A DNA stretch of 64,000 nucleotides from Sphingopyxis bauzanensis (GCF_002205675.1 NZ_NISK01000006.1:1-64000); one strand, 5' to 3'. Positions 38,305-46,854 are shown, counted from the stretch's first letter. Numbers and translations are program-made. The notes: generated by a model not told the origin, from the letters alone.

Positions 38305-39228
38305 TCAAGTGTTTACCGTCATGAAGCGGTCGGTTAGCGCCTTCTCGTAATAGAAAATCGCCTTGCCCGCGTTTTCCGCCTGCCACGTACGGCGCGGGTT
38401 GTCGGGGTAGTAGAAATAGCCTCCGCTAAACGTCTCATTGCGGTTGCCGGACGGGTCGAAGAAATAGATCGTTTGGCCCCGCGTGATGCCGTGGCGCGTC
38501 GGCCCGATATCAAGCGAAACATTGTAGCGGCTTATAATGTCGGCCGCATTTCCAACATCGTGCCAAGATTCGAGATTGAACGAAGTGTGGTGAATCCGAC
38601 CGTCTTCTGGATAGCTCAGGAAGGCGACATCATGGGCTTTGTTGCTGCATGACAAGAAGATGCCGAGACGTGCCCCGGTACTTTCGTCGACCAATTCCTC
38701 GGTTACCGAGAAGTCCAGAACTTCCACAAAAATCTTGGCGCTCGCCGAGATGTCCACGCCGTTGAGCGCGCAGTGATCAAAGCGGGTTGCCCGCATGCCG
38801 CGCGGTTCGGCTATCCAGACATCAGGATTGCGGACCGCCGGTCCGGTTTCGGACAGCTCCATTTCTGCGTATAGGTCAAACACATGCGCGGTCGGCGTGT
38901 TAAAGCGGATTTTGCGTCCGACTCCCGGATCTTCGCCAGCGGGAATGACCTCGACGTTCACACCCGCGTCGAGCAGGCGTTCGGCAAAATGATCAAGATC
39001 GGAGTCTTTCGCGACCTTGAACGCCATCCGGTCAAGCCCAGCGGTATCGGCTTCGCGCAAGATAATGCTGTGGCGGTCGAATTCGTCGAACGCCTGAAAG
39101 AAGGCACGCCCATCCTCGAAGCTGACGAGATTGAGACCAATCCGGTCACGGTAATGAACAATAGCCTCGTCGAGATCGAGGACCCGCAGTTGCACGTATC
39201 CTGGGCGGAGTACACCGGTCACAGCCAT
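38305..39228 (-). CDS. xylE: Catechol 2,3-dioxygenase
   Basis: A 307-residue class I extradiol dioxygenase of two VOC domains. Iron ligands are H152 (RFDHCALNG), H213 or H214 (RIHHTSFNLE) and E265 (GNRNETFSGG). Length and motifs match XylE/C23O of sphingomonads. It opens catechol or methylcatechol to 2-hydroxymuconic semialdehyde, feeding XylG and XylF. It stands between xylF and the HbpS-like gene, while its reactivating ferredoxin xylT is at the far end of the operon. Confidence 0.96.
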   Translation of the reverse strand: MAVTGVLRPGYVQLRVLDLDEAIVHYRDRIGLNLVSFEDGRAFFQAFDEFDRHSIILREADTAGLDRMAFKVAKDSDLDHFAERLLDAGVNVEVIPAGEDPGVGRKIRFNTPTAHVFDLYAEMELSETGPAVRNPDVWIAEPRGMRATRFDHCALNGVDISASAKIFVEVLDFSVTEELVDESTGARLGIFLSCSNKAHDVAFLSYPEDGRIHHTSFNLESWHDVGNAADIISRYNVSLDIGPTRHGITRGQTIYFFDPSGNRNETFSGGYFYYPDNPRRTWQAENAGKAIFYYEKALTDRFMTVNT

Positions 39229-39248
39229 TTCAGTTCTCCTTGTATGCG

Positions 39249-40100
39249 TCAGCCTTTGAGGCCGTTGGTGAAAAACTCAGACACAATTCGGTTAAAGCTG
39301 GCCATGCGCTCAATCTGAACCCAGTGCCCGCATTCGCCGAAAACGTTCAAGTCGACACGAGGCAAAAGACTGGCCAAGCGAACGCTCGCCTCCAGCGGGA
39401 TGACCTGGTCGAACAGGCCATGCAGCACCAACATTTCGTGCTGCAGTGCAGCAATGTCTTCTTCGCGGCTTGCCAGCATTGCGATATTGCCTTGACGGTC
39501 CGCGCCACCAAAGGTCGCATGGTAAGGTTCATGCGCACCCGGACGGATGCTTGCTTCATATCGTGACTTGACCAGATCGTCGGTCAACCTGCTATGATCC
39601 CAAGCCAGGTATTTGAGCGAGGAGCGCATGGCCTCGACGGAAGGTTCGTAGCCCCAAACTTCCTGGAGCGCGGGCGTGATCGGGAAGTTAAGACCGGCCG
39701 GTCCCATCAGCACCGCCCGCTCGACTCGATCCGGATGAGCGATCATGAACGCAAGGGTAATGCCGCCGCCGAACGAATTGCCGACCATCGACACCTTGTC
39801 GAGGCCAAGACCGTCAAGCAGGGTCGCCAACTGATCGACCCAGATCTGCTTGTTCTCAATGCGGCCCTTGGAATCGGAATAACCGAACCCGAACATGTCG
39901 GGCGCAATGACGCGAAAGCTCTTCGCAAATTCGGGAAGGTTTAGCCGCCAATTGGCCCAGGCCGTGACGCCCGGACCCGAACCATGGACAAATAGGACAG
40001 GATCCCCTTCTCCCAAATCATGGTAGTTCGTAACACTGCCACCGACCACCAGCGACTTGCCGATCTCGGGGCGTGCGACTTCATTTGTTGCGGCGTCCAT
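39249..40100 (-). CDS. xylF: 2-hydroxymuconic semialdehyde hydrolase
   Basis: A 283-residue alpha/beta hydrolase. Nucleophile S109 in VGNSFGGG, acid Asp in LHGLFDQVIP and histidine in ECGHWVQIE; FVHGSGPGVTAWANWRLNLP forms the oxyanion region. It is close to XylF/DmpD. The start MDAATNE is preferred since TGGGAG lies just upstream. It is the first gene of the catechol meta-cleavage block, behind a 180-base leader. Confidence 0.93.
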   Translation of the reverse strand: MDAATNEVARPEIGKSLVVGGSVTNYHDLGEGDPVLFVHGSGPGVTAWANWRLNLPEFAKSFRVIAPDMFGFGYSDSKGRIENKQIWVDQLATLLDGLGLDKVSMVGNSFGGGITLAFMIAHPDRVERAVLMGPAGLNFPITPALQEVWGYEPSVEAMRSSLKYLAWDHSRLTDDLVKSRYEASIRPGAHEPYHATFGGADRQGNIAMLASREEDIAALQHEMLVLHGLFDQVIPLEASVRLASLLPRVDLNVFGECGHWVQIERMASFNRIVSEFFTNGLKG

Positions 40101-40280
40101 GGCTCTCCCAATCATGTATTATCCGCCTCCGGCCCAGGGCATTGCCCGTTATACCGACGGCGATGCCCTAGCGTGGGGCGCTTCAAGCGATTTCGCTTGT
40201 TATTGCACTAAACAGAACGCGTTTGCAATTGGGGAATATATTCTGCAGTCAGCTGCCTGCGAGAATTATCCCGCGCAGAC
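40101..40280 (-). promoter_or_regulatory. Leader and possible promoter of the xylF-xylT block
   Basis: This is the only sizeable gap in the minus-strand run. It holds a perfect dyad AAGCGA-TT-TCGCTT (40185-40198), half-sites TTGCAC and TTGCAA nearby, and a hairpin AGGGCAT...ATGCCCT (40136-40169) in the presumed 5' leader. An internal promoter here would let the meta pathway be induced apart from the upstream oxygenases. Confidence 0.45.
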
Positions 40281-40886
40281 TCAGGCCAAACCCTCAGCTT
40301 TGAGCGCCGCGGCCACAGCAGGACGCTGCGCGATCTTGCCGGCATAAGCGCCGAGCGCGGGGTATGCAGACATATCGATGCCCACATATCCGGGCCATCC
40401 AAGCATCACGAACAGGTAGATGTCGGCAACGCTGAACGAATCGCTGGCGTAATGATCCCGCCCGGTCAGTTCCTTGTCGAGCGCGGCAAGGTGGTTCTTG
40501 ACCGCCACTGCGGCCGCTGCCTTGGCTTCATCGGACGTTCCGGGAGCAAACAAGGGCACAAAAGCCTTGTGGAATTCTGAGCCGAGGAAACTGAGGCGAC
40601 TCAACAACTGGTAACGCGCGAGGCTGCCCTCGGCTGGCGCCAGGCCAGCTGCGGAGCCCTGATCGGCGATATAGAGCAGGATGGCCGGGTTCTCTGTCAG
40701 GGTATCGCCGTTGTCGAGGATCAAAGCCGGGACCTTGCCGGATGGATTGACGGACAGAAAATCGTCCCCTGCCTCGGTTTTGCGGGTTGCGAGATCGACC
40801 TTGACCGACTCGAAATCCGCGCCGGCTTCGAGCAGGGCAATATGCGGCGCAAGCGAACAGGCACCCGGACTGATGAACAACTGCAT
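40281..40886 (-). CDS. bphK: Glutathione S-transferase, BphK type
   Basis: A 201-residue beta-class GST. The N-terminal thioredoxin-fold start MQLFISPGACSLAPHIALLE contains the conserved catalytic-region Cys, followed by LSVNPSGKVPALILDNGDTL and ENPAILLYIAD, then an all-helical C-terminal domain. BphK-type GSTs are common in sphingomonad and other biphenyl clusters; they can dehalogenate chlorinated ring-fission products. It lies downstream of the TphA3-like beta subunit. Confidence 0.9.
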   Translation of the reverse strand: MQLFISPGACSLAPHIALLEAGADFESVKVDLATRKTEAGDDFLSVNPSGKVPALILDNGDTLTENPAILLYIADQGSAAGLAPAEGSLARYQLLSRLSFLGSEFHKAFVPLFAPGTSDEAKAAAAVAVKNHLAALDKELTGRDHYASDSFSVADIYLFVMLGWPGYVGIDMSAYPALGAYAGKIAQRPAVAAALKAEGLA

Positions 40887-40942
40887 TCTGTTTCTCCTCT
40901 TATGTCTTATCGGCTTAAATTTGCCGTTGGAAATCCTGGCCT

Positions 40943-41422
40943 TCAGATCGGCGTTGCCAGCAGGGTCGCGATCCGATGGGTGTCGTAGACGCACGTCCGG
41001 CTCACCAACTTTGCCGTGCCGTCCGTAATCAGAAAACGGTCGACATACTTCCCGGCATTATAGATGCGCGTTTCACCGTCGTTGCGGGTTTGCAGTACGG
41101 CATAGCTGGCCTCCGCCGTCACCGTGTTCCCGTCGCTCCCGGTCACCACTGCCCGAGAGATTAGATGACGACTGAAATGTTCTGGGAATACGTTGGCATG
41201 GCGCAGGGCCACCACCCGATCAACCAGCATCCCCTTGCTATCGCAATACATCACTGCGGCAGGCAGCCCATTGTCGACATTCTCGCGCGCAATCACCTGA
41301 TAGAGGCAATCTTCAACAAAGAACTCGGGCCACTCTTCAAGGCGTCCGTCATCGAGGCATAGACCGTAAGCGGCGTTCAGGGAATCGACCAGACCTTGTA
41401 GAACGGGATCGGCGATCGTCAT
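40943..41422 (-). CDS. Ring-hydroxylating oxygenase beta subunit, pair 4 (TphA3/AndAd-like)
   Basis: 159 residues. Segments DDGRLEEWPEFFVEDCLYQV, YCDSKGMLVDRVVALRHANV and RIYNAGKYVDRF match small subunits of terephthalate, anthranilate and salicylate oxygenases. It overlaps its alpha gene by four bases. Pair 6 beta at 47183 is a close paralogue. Confidence 0.9.
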   Translation of the reverse strand: MTIADPVLQGLVDSLNAAYGLCLDDGRLEEWPEFFVEDCLYQVIARENVDNGLPAAVMYCDSKGMLVDRVVALRHANVFPEHFSRHLISRAVVTGSDGNTVTAEASYAVLQTRNDGETRIYNAGKYVDRFLITDGTAKLVSRTCVYDTHRIATLLATPI

Positions 41423-42699
41423 GCCGGCCTCTCCACTGTCGAAGAAGACAAGGCATCACCCATCAATTCCAGATACCCTTTCCAGAATCCACGCACGGCG
41501 TTCTCATCCATGCCCATCGGCGCGTAATATTCGCGCACATCGTCGCCACCCATTTCGATGAAATTATACTTGCCTTCCGCCCCGATGGTCCCTTGCTGGC
41601 AAAGCTCGACCGCTTCGCCGTCCTCCATCGATATCAGGCCGGAAGGCCCAACGAGGTTCAGGTTGCGCAGGCGGTGCCGCGTAGTTTCCTCATTATCGTC
41701 GGCATATCCAAAGTAGGTCCAGACCAGCTCTGTCTTGTCAGGGCCATGCGTCACGATCTGGCGGGTCGCCAGCGTGTTCTGGATTTGCTGCAACACCACG
41801 TTGGGGAACAGCGACTGGATGTGCAGCCCCACATCGTCGTCAATTTCGGGCCGGAATTGCAACAGTCTTTCATCCTGCAATTTCGTGGCCCCTTGCATCT
41901 CCCGATTGGCTTCGTCGCCGAACGACGTGTAATCGATGTCGCCCTTGGGCTTGGACACGGTAAAGACGTTATGGAAGCCCTGCTCGGCAAGTTCCCCCGA
42001 GCTGTCCTGGCTTTGGCGGTAAATGCCGAAGGTCGGGTAGAACAGATGCAGCAAGGCGCCGTGATAGCTGTCCCGGCTGTTTTCGGAATAGAGCTTCCAA
42101 TTGCCGGACATGTACTGCCGCGCGTAGCCCAACACTTTGATCGGGCGATGGAAAACCCGGTCGATATATTTGCGCATTACGGGGCCGAGGAAATCCTCAA
42201 GCGCCTCCATCTCGGACGAAAACGTACCGAAAATCATGCCCTTGTAGCTCTCAACCCGCAACTTTTCGAGCGAGTGATTGGCCGGATTGAAATCCTTATC
42301 ATACCCGCCGACGCCCTTCATGCCACGCCGGAACGGCACGCCAACCAGTGTCCCTTCGGAATCGTAAGCCCACTGGTGATAGACGCAGACAAAAGCACCA
42401 TCGGCCTGATTACCGCGCAGCGAGCGGCACACCGTCGCCCCCTTGTGTGCGCAGCGGTTGACCCAGGCGAAAACCTTGTCCTCTTGACCGCGCACCAGTA
42501 CCACGGGTGTTTCACCGACGTGGCTCGTTCGAAAATCGCCAGCATTGGGAATTTCGGCCTCCAGCCCCAGATAGCACCAGGTACGGCCCTTGAAGACGTT
42601 GCTCTGTTCCGCAGCGAAGATCTCCGGATCGTGATAGACCTTGTAGTCGATCGCCGTGGGGATTGATCGCTGGGCCTCAACCCGTACGTGAGAATTCAT
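41419..42699 (-). CDS. Rieske oxygenase alpha subunit, pair 4 (TphA2/AndAc-like)
   Basis: 426 residues. Rieske ligands CAH (C83, H85) and CVYH (C105, H108); iron site NSRDSYHGALLH (D210, H213, H218). Long stretches such as VGVPFRRGMKGVGG, NVVLQQIQNTLATRQIV and GPSGLISMEDGEAVE follow the TphA2/AndAc/salicylate-hydroxylase branch. A PdxA/TphB-like dehydrogenase gene overlaps its start, so the product is probably a carboxylated cis-diol that the dehydrogenase oxidises and decarboxylates. Terephthalate or another phthalate-like acid is the favoured guess; salicylate or anthranilate would not need the dehydrogenase. Confidence 0.9.
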   Translation of the reverse strand: MNSHVRVEAQRSIPTAIDYKVYHDPEIFAAEQSNVFKGRTWCYLGLEAEIPNAGDFRTSHVGETPVVLVRGQEDKVFAWVNRCAHKGATVCRSLRGNQADGAFVCVYHQWAYDSEGTLVGVPFRRGMKGVGGYDKDFNPANHSLEKLRVESYKGMIFGTFSSEMEALEDFLGPVMRKYIDRVFHRPIKVLGYARQYMSGNWKLYSENSRDSYHGALLHLFYPTFGIYRQSQDSSGELAEQGFHNVFTVSKPKGDIDYTSFGDEANREMQGATKLQDERLLQFRPEIDDDVGLHIQSLFPNVVLQQIQNTLATRQIVTHGPDKTELVWTYFGYADDNEETTRHRLRNLNLVGPSGLISMEDGEAVELCQQGTIGAEGKYNFIEMGGDDVREYYAPMGMDENAVRGFWKGYLELMGDALSSSTVERPA

Positions 42700-43688
42700 G
42701 CCATCTCTCCTTCAAATCCCTGCCCAGATGCGAGCTTCCCACAAGTGCGCATCGCACTGAGCATCATCGCCGCGTCCGCCTTGCCTGAACCGACGATGTC
42801 GTAGGCTGTGCCATGGGCGACCGACATGTGTAGATAGGGCGGCCCCATCAAGATTACGCAGTTGCCCGAAAATCCCCAGGTCTTGACAGCAATATGGCCC
42901 TGATCGTGGAACATCGCGAGGACCATGTCGTAGCGGCCCTCGATGCACTGGCGAAAGACTGAATCCGGCGCGACCGGTCCTTCGACGGCAATCCCCATGG
43001 CCTTGGCCCGCTCGACACCCGGCGCAATGGCCAGCCGCTCCTCATCGCCCATCGCGTGCGGATTGAGCCCGGCAACCGCAATGCGCGGCTTGGCAATGCC
43101 CCACGACTGCATGGCATCATTCACCTGACCGATGGCCTTGGCCACCAGATCAGCAGAAATGACATCGATCACCTGACGCAAGGACATATGATCGGTCAGA
43201 TGCGCGACCCGCAAGGGGCCGGTCAGCAAAACGAGATAGCTCTCGCCGGGCGTGGGGCTGATAACCTTGTCAAGCTTACCGGCCATCTTTAGCGAACCGG
43301 TACTGATCGGTCCCATGATCGTCGCCGCAAAGGATCTGTCCCGCGCCAGCGCATCAAGCTCATCAAGCCACTGCGCCGTCGCGTGCCCCGCCGCCTCGGT
43401 GTCTTCGCCCAGCGGCAGAACCCCGGCAGGCAAGGCACCGGTATCGATCACGTCGATCACGCCCGGATCGTCACTGGGCGTCTCGAGTGACTTCATGGCA
43501 CGCACTCGCGCTTTGACCCCAGTCATGTCGATGGCCCGTTCGACGACCGCAGACGACCCGACCAGAACCGGGACCGACACTTCGTGAACCTGCCCGCTTG
43601 CGATCGCCTTGACCGCAACCTGCGGACCGATCCCGGCAGGGTCGCCGATCATCGTTCCAACGACCGGCCGTGTGCCAAGCGAACCCAT
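42696..43688 (-). CDS. PdxA-family dehydrogenase, TphB-like
   Basis: 330 residues from MGSLGTRP; an in-frame ATG at 43712 would add eight residues and overlap the beta gene upstream. PdxA-family motifs are TMIGDPAGIGPQVAVKA, the metal-binding His in LTDHMSLRQV and in AMFHDQGHIAVK, and VAHGTAYDIVGSG. Besides pyridoxine synthesis, this family includes TphB, which oxidises and decarboxylates the cis-diol of terephthalate. Overlap with a TphA2-like gene (42696-42699) argues for that catabolic role. Confidence 0.85.
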   Translation of the reverse strand: MGSLGTRPVVGTMIGDPAGIGPQVAVKAIASGQVHEVSVPVLVGSSAVVERAIDMTGVKARVRAMKSLETPSDDPGVIDVIDTGALPAGVLPLGEDTEAAGHATAQWLDELDALARDRSFAATIMGPISTGSLKMAGKLDKVISPTPGESYLVLLTGPLRVAHLTDHMSLRQVIDVISADLVAKAIGQVNDAMQSWGIAKPRIAVAGLNPHAMGDEERLAIAPGVERAKAMGIAVEGPVAPDSVFRQCIEGRYDMVLAMFHDQGHIAVKTWGFSGNCVILMGPPYLHMSVAHGTAYDIVGSGKADAAMMLSAMRTCGKLASGQGFEGEMA

Positions 43689-43695
43689 CGCCCGG

Positions 43696-44190
43696 TCAGA
43701 TACTGTAAACATCGAGCATGGTGTTGGCGACGTCGTTGATTACGATCGTCTTCTTGCGCTTGATCACAAAGGAATTGCCCGCTGGCGCAAGGTCGTAGTG
43801 CCCGGATCCGCTGTAAACGGTGACATCTCCTTCAAGCACCGAAGTGACGGTCCATGAGGTTCGCACCTGCAAACCAGCAGCGGTGTCATCGACCGATAGC
43901 AGCGTGAACATATGCTGCGTCCGCGGAGCAGGCGTACTGGATGAAGACCGGCCGGTCCGGATGCGGAACACGCGATCTTCCAGCCCGCCCCGGTTATGAT
44001 AATAGATCAGCGAGATTTCACGCTTCGGATCGGCGGTCAGGCGTTCGCTATCATCCCAGGCCGGGACCCAATATTCAGCATCGTCGTCGTAGAGCGCCAA
44101 CCAGGAATCCCAGTCCTTGTCGTCGAGCGTTTGCGCTTCCCGACCCAGAAAGCGGCACACTGACAGCCATTTTGCATCCATGTCAGTCAC
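43696..44190 (-). CDS. benB: Benzoate/toluate dioxygenase beta subunit-like, pair 5
   Basis: 164 residues. Segments ALYDDDAEYWVPAWDDSERL, SLIYYHNRGGLEDRVFRI and TPAPRTQHMFTLLSV are close to BenB/XylY small subunits. It overlaps the alpha gene by four bases. The reductase BenC/XylZ normally next in line is absent; the next gene is the PdxA-like dehydrogenase. Confidence 0.88.
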   Translation of the reverse strand: MTDMDAKWLSVCRFLGREAQTLDDKDWDSWLALYDDDAEYWVPAWDDSERLTADPKREISLIYYHNRGGLEDRVFRIRTGRSSSSTPAPRTQHMFTLLSVDDTAAGLQVRTSWTVTSVLEGDVTVYSGSGHYDLAPAGNSFVIKRKKTIVINDVANTMLDVYSI

Positions 44191-45599
44191 GAAATCGGTT
44201 CCTTGTCCCCAAAGGCCATCAGTTCAGCGCTTTCGCGGTCGATCGCCGAATTCATGCGCTTCACCCATTCATCATGGATCGCGACATAAAGGCCTTCGTC
44301 GGCCACGGCGGGACTGCTGAGGACGGCGTCCACACCTAGTCCTGCACCGAAATGTCCAGCGTTTTTCTCCCACCTGGGAGCGCCGCGCGACATATCGTTC
44401 ATCCGGCCTTCGCCGGCAGCGAAAGAGATCTGGCAATTGTTGAACTCGGTCAGGTCATCGGGCGTCGCCATGCCGCTGGCGTTGAAGAAGTCTTCATACT
44501 GCCGAATCCGCAAGGCCCGGGCCTCAGCACTCTCACCAACAGGCGCGATGCAATAGGTCGTGACTTCCGTTTCATCGACCGAAATCGGATGAATGATTCT
44601 GATCTGGCTGCTGGTCTGGTCCATCAGGAACACATTTGGGAAAAGCTGGAGGTTGCGGATCCGCTTGTTCATCCACAATGCCTTCTCCTCTCCACAATTG
44701 GCGGTCAGCCAGTCGATCCACTCAAAATTCGGACGATCTCTAAAATTCGCAAAGTCAGCCCACAGGACCGTATGGCCATTCTTGAAAGAGAACGACCCCC
44801 CATCCTGTCGATTGAAATTGGCAAAATCGATAGCCTTGGTATCGTTCTTCGATTCACCCAGAACACGCCGCTGAACGGTCATGAAGTAGTTGGCGTGAAC
44901 AGTGCTGACGTGGTATCCGTCCAGACCGTTTTCAACCTGCATCTTCCAGTTGCCCCGATAACGATATCGGGTCGCGCCAGGGATTACCTCAAGCTCTCCG
45001 GTCTGGGATTGATCGACAAGCAGGTCGATGAACGTTTTCGACCCTGCAAGATAATCTTCAAGCGGCAAGACGTCGTCGGAAAGGCTCGCGAATATGAAAC
45101 CGCGATAGCTTTCAAGGCGCGCAATTTGCGGCAGACCAAAATCAGCCTTGTCGAATCCAGGCGCATAGCCACCAGCCGCCTCTTCCGTGACGTCCAGCAA
45201 ATCGCCTGCCGATGAATAGGTCCATCCATGAAACGGGCACATGAAATTCTTTTTATTTCCGGCCTTTTCACGGCAGACGCGCGCGCCCCGATGGGCACAG
45301 GCATTGATCATGCCACGAAGGCTCCCGGCCTTGTCTCGCGTAATAAGGACAGGCACCCTGCCGATTTTTGTTGTGATGAAATCGTTGGGCTTAGCGACCT
45401 GACTTTCATGCGCAACGAACACCCAGTTGCGTTCGAAAACGTACTTTACCTCAAGCTCAAACATTTCGGGGTCGGTAAAAGCTGCGCGATCTACCTGAAA
45501 GATGCCGCGCGTTTCATCCTTGGCCAGCCAGGATTGCAGCCGCCCCCGCAGGACCTGCAGGTTGGCAATACGCCCCACCAGTTGTTTTTTCGCGTTCAC
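44187..45599 (-). CDS. benA: Benzoate/toluate dioxygenase alpha subunit-like, pair 5
   Basis: 470 residues. Rieske ligands CAH (C101, H103) and CPFH (C121, H124); iron site ENGLDGYHVSTVH (D227, H230, H235), the BenA/XylX form. It likely 1,2-dihydroxylates benzoate or toluate for BenD at 9192. The start is taken as GTG 45597-45599 behind GGGAGAG; the ATG six codons earlier lies inside that binding site. Missing benC suggests use of the shared ferredoxin and reductase, which would be unusual for this branch, normally served by a fused reductase. Confidence 0.87.
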   Translation of the reverse strand: MNAKKQLVGRIANLQVLRGRLQSWLAKDETRGIFQVDRAAFTDPEMFELEVKYVFERNWVFVAHESQVAKPNDFITTKIGRVPVLITRDKAGSLRGMINACAHRGARVCREKAGNKKNFMCPFHGWTYSSAGDLLDVTEEAAGGYAPGFDKADFGLPQIARLESYRGFIFASLSDDVLPLEDYLAGSKTFIDLLVDQSQTGELEVIPGATRYRYRGNWKMQVENGLDGYHVSTVHANYFMTVQRRVLGESKNDTKAIDFANFNRQDGGSFSFKNGHTVLWADFANFRDRPNFEWIDWLTANCGEEKALWMNKRIRNLQLFPNVFLMDQTSSQIRIIHPISVDETEVTTYCIAPVGESAEARALRIRQYEDFFNASGMATPDDLTEFNNCQISFAAGEGRMNDMSRGAPRWEKNAGHFGAGLGVDAVLSSPAVADEGLYVAIHDEWVKRMNSAIDRESAELMAFGDKEPIS

Positions 45600-45901
45600 T
45601 ACCTGTCTCTCCCGCATCGTCCTCTTGGCCCGGCGTCGCTTTTGCGATCACTTGGTCCCGCTGCCATTGCAAATACCGGTCGCTGAACTGTTTCCGGCAC
45701 TCCAATAACCTATCAGCGAATCGACTAGCCAATCGCAGACAGCCGAGTCATAACACTAAAATTATTCTGTGCAACGTATTGCACCCTGCGAAACATTCAG
45801 CTAGAAAATTTTCGAATCTGGTAGCCGAGGCCGCATGTTTAGCGTCGTCGAGCATGCGGGACTCAGCGCCAAAAGGCGGCAATTTTGGGAGAATTCAGTC
45901 A
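45600..45901. promoter_or_regulatory. Divergent control region between benA and bphC
   Basis: 302 bases separate the two main divergent operons. At 45769-45784 GTGCAA-CGTA-TTGCAC is an inverted repeat with perfect 6-bp arms and is the best operator candidate in the window. No sigma54 promoter is present. AT-rich sequence (taacactaaaattattctg) flanks the repeat. GGGAG precedes the bphC start. Confidence 0.55.
45769..45784. promoter_or_regulatory. Inverted-repeat operator candidate GTGCAA-N4-TTGCAC
   Basis: Perfect 6-bp arms around CGTA, centred between the benA and bphC starts. The same layout recurs at 11304-11319 upstream of the ferredoxin reductase gene, which works with genes of both operons. 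Confidence 0.5.
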
Positions 45902-46801
45902 ATGTCATCGGTCACCGAACTTGGATATCTGGGCATGTCCGTGACAGATCTCGATGCGTGGCGAGCCTACGCAACCGAGGTTGCCGGAATGGAAGTCGTC
46001 GACGAAGGTGAGGGCGATCGGATCTATCTCCGCATGGATCTATGGCATCATCGCATTGTACTGCACAAAGGCGACACTGACGATCTGGCCTACATGGGCT
46101 GGCGGCTTGGTGATCCGACCGAGTTCGAGGCAATGGTTGAAAAGCTGACCAGCGCCGGGGTGGCAGTGACTGTGGCGAGCGATGCCGAGGCCCGCGAGCG
46201 TCGCGTACTAGGCCTGGCCAAGCTGACCGATCCCGGCGGAAACCCCACCGAAATCTTCTACGGCCCGCAAGTGGATGCCCACAGGCCTTTCCATCCGGGA
46301 CGCGCCATGTTCGGCAAGTTCGTCACAGGGTCGGAAGGGATCGGTCACTGCATCCTGCGCCAAGACGATGTCGAAGCCGCAGCCGCGTTTTACCGCCTGT
46401 TGGGGCTGCGCGGATCGGTTGAATACCAGTTGCACCTGCCCAACGGCATGGTTGCCATGCCGTACTTCATGCATTGCAATGAACGGCAGCACTCGGTCGC
46501 CTTCGGCCTCGGCCCGATGGAAAAGCGCATCAACCATCTGATGTTTGAATATACCGAACTGGACGACCTCGGGCTCGCTCATGACATCGTGCGCGAGCGG
46601 CAGATTGATGTCGCGCTTCAGCTCGGCAAGCATGCCAACGATTTGGCCCTCACCTTCTACTGCGCCAACCCTTCTGGCTGGTTGTGGGAATTTGGTTGGG
46701 GTGCTCGCAAGGCGCCCGCCCAGCAGGAATTCTACACCCGCGACATTTTCGGTCACGGCAATGAGGCCCAGGGGTACGGCATGGATATTCCTCTCCAGTA
46801 A
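45902..46801 (+). CDS. bphC: Extradiol dioxygenase BphC/NahC type
   Basis: A 299-residue two-domain type I extradiol dioxygenase. Iron ligands H149 (EGIGHCIL), H212 (RINHLMFEY) and E263 (WLWEFGWG). Overall form is that of 2,3-dihydroxybiphenyl / 1,2-dihydroxynaphthalene dioxygenases and is distinct from the XylE at 38305. It acts on the diol from BphB, and its naphthalene-type product would go to NahD, encoded in the same operon. The start MSSVTELGYL follows GGGAG; the earlier in-frame ATG has no support. Confidence 0.94.
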   Translation: MSSVTELGYLGMSVTDLDAWRAYATEVAGMEVVDEGEGDRIYLRMDLWHHRIVLHKGDTDDLAYMGWRLGDPTEFEAMVEKLTSAGVAVTVASDAEARERRVLGLAKLTDPGGNPTEIFYGPQVDAHRPFHPGRAMFGKFVTGSEGIGHCILRQDDVEAAAAFYRLLGLRGSVEYQLHLPNGMVAMPYFMHCNERQHSVAFGLGPMEKRINHLMFEYTELDDLGLAHDIVRERQIDVALQLGKHANDLALTFYCANPSGWLWEFGWGARKAPAQQEFYTRDIFGHGNEAQGYGMDIPLQ

Positions 46802-46854
46802 GCCGCCCCCAGAATCGCTGTTATATCAAATACATCAAAGGATTACGAAGCGCG

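Noticed and set aside
41593-42666. A 357-codon plus-strand frame opposite the pair 4 alpha subunit
   Set aside because: Antisense shadow of a gene with intact Rieske and iron-site motifs.
42696-43688. PdxA for pyridoxal phosphate synthesis
   Set aside because: Overlap with a TphA2-like oxygenase gene and absence of other pdx genes make a dihydrodiol dehydrogenase role more likely, although not proven.
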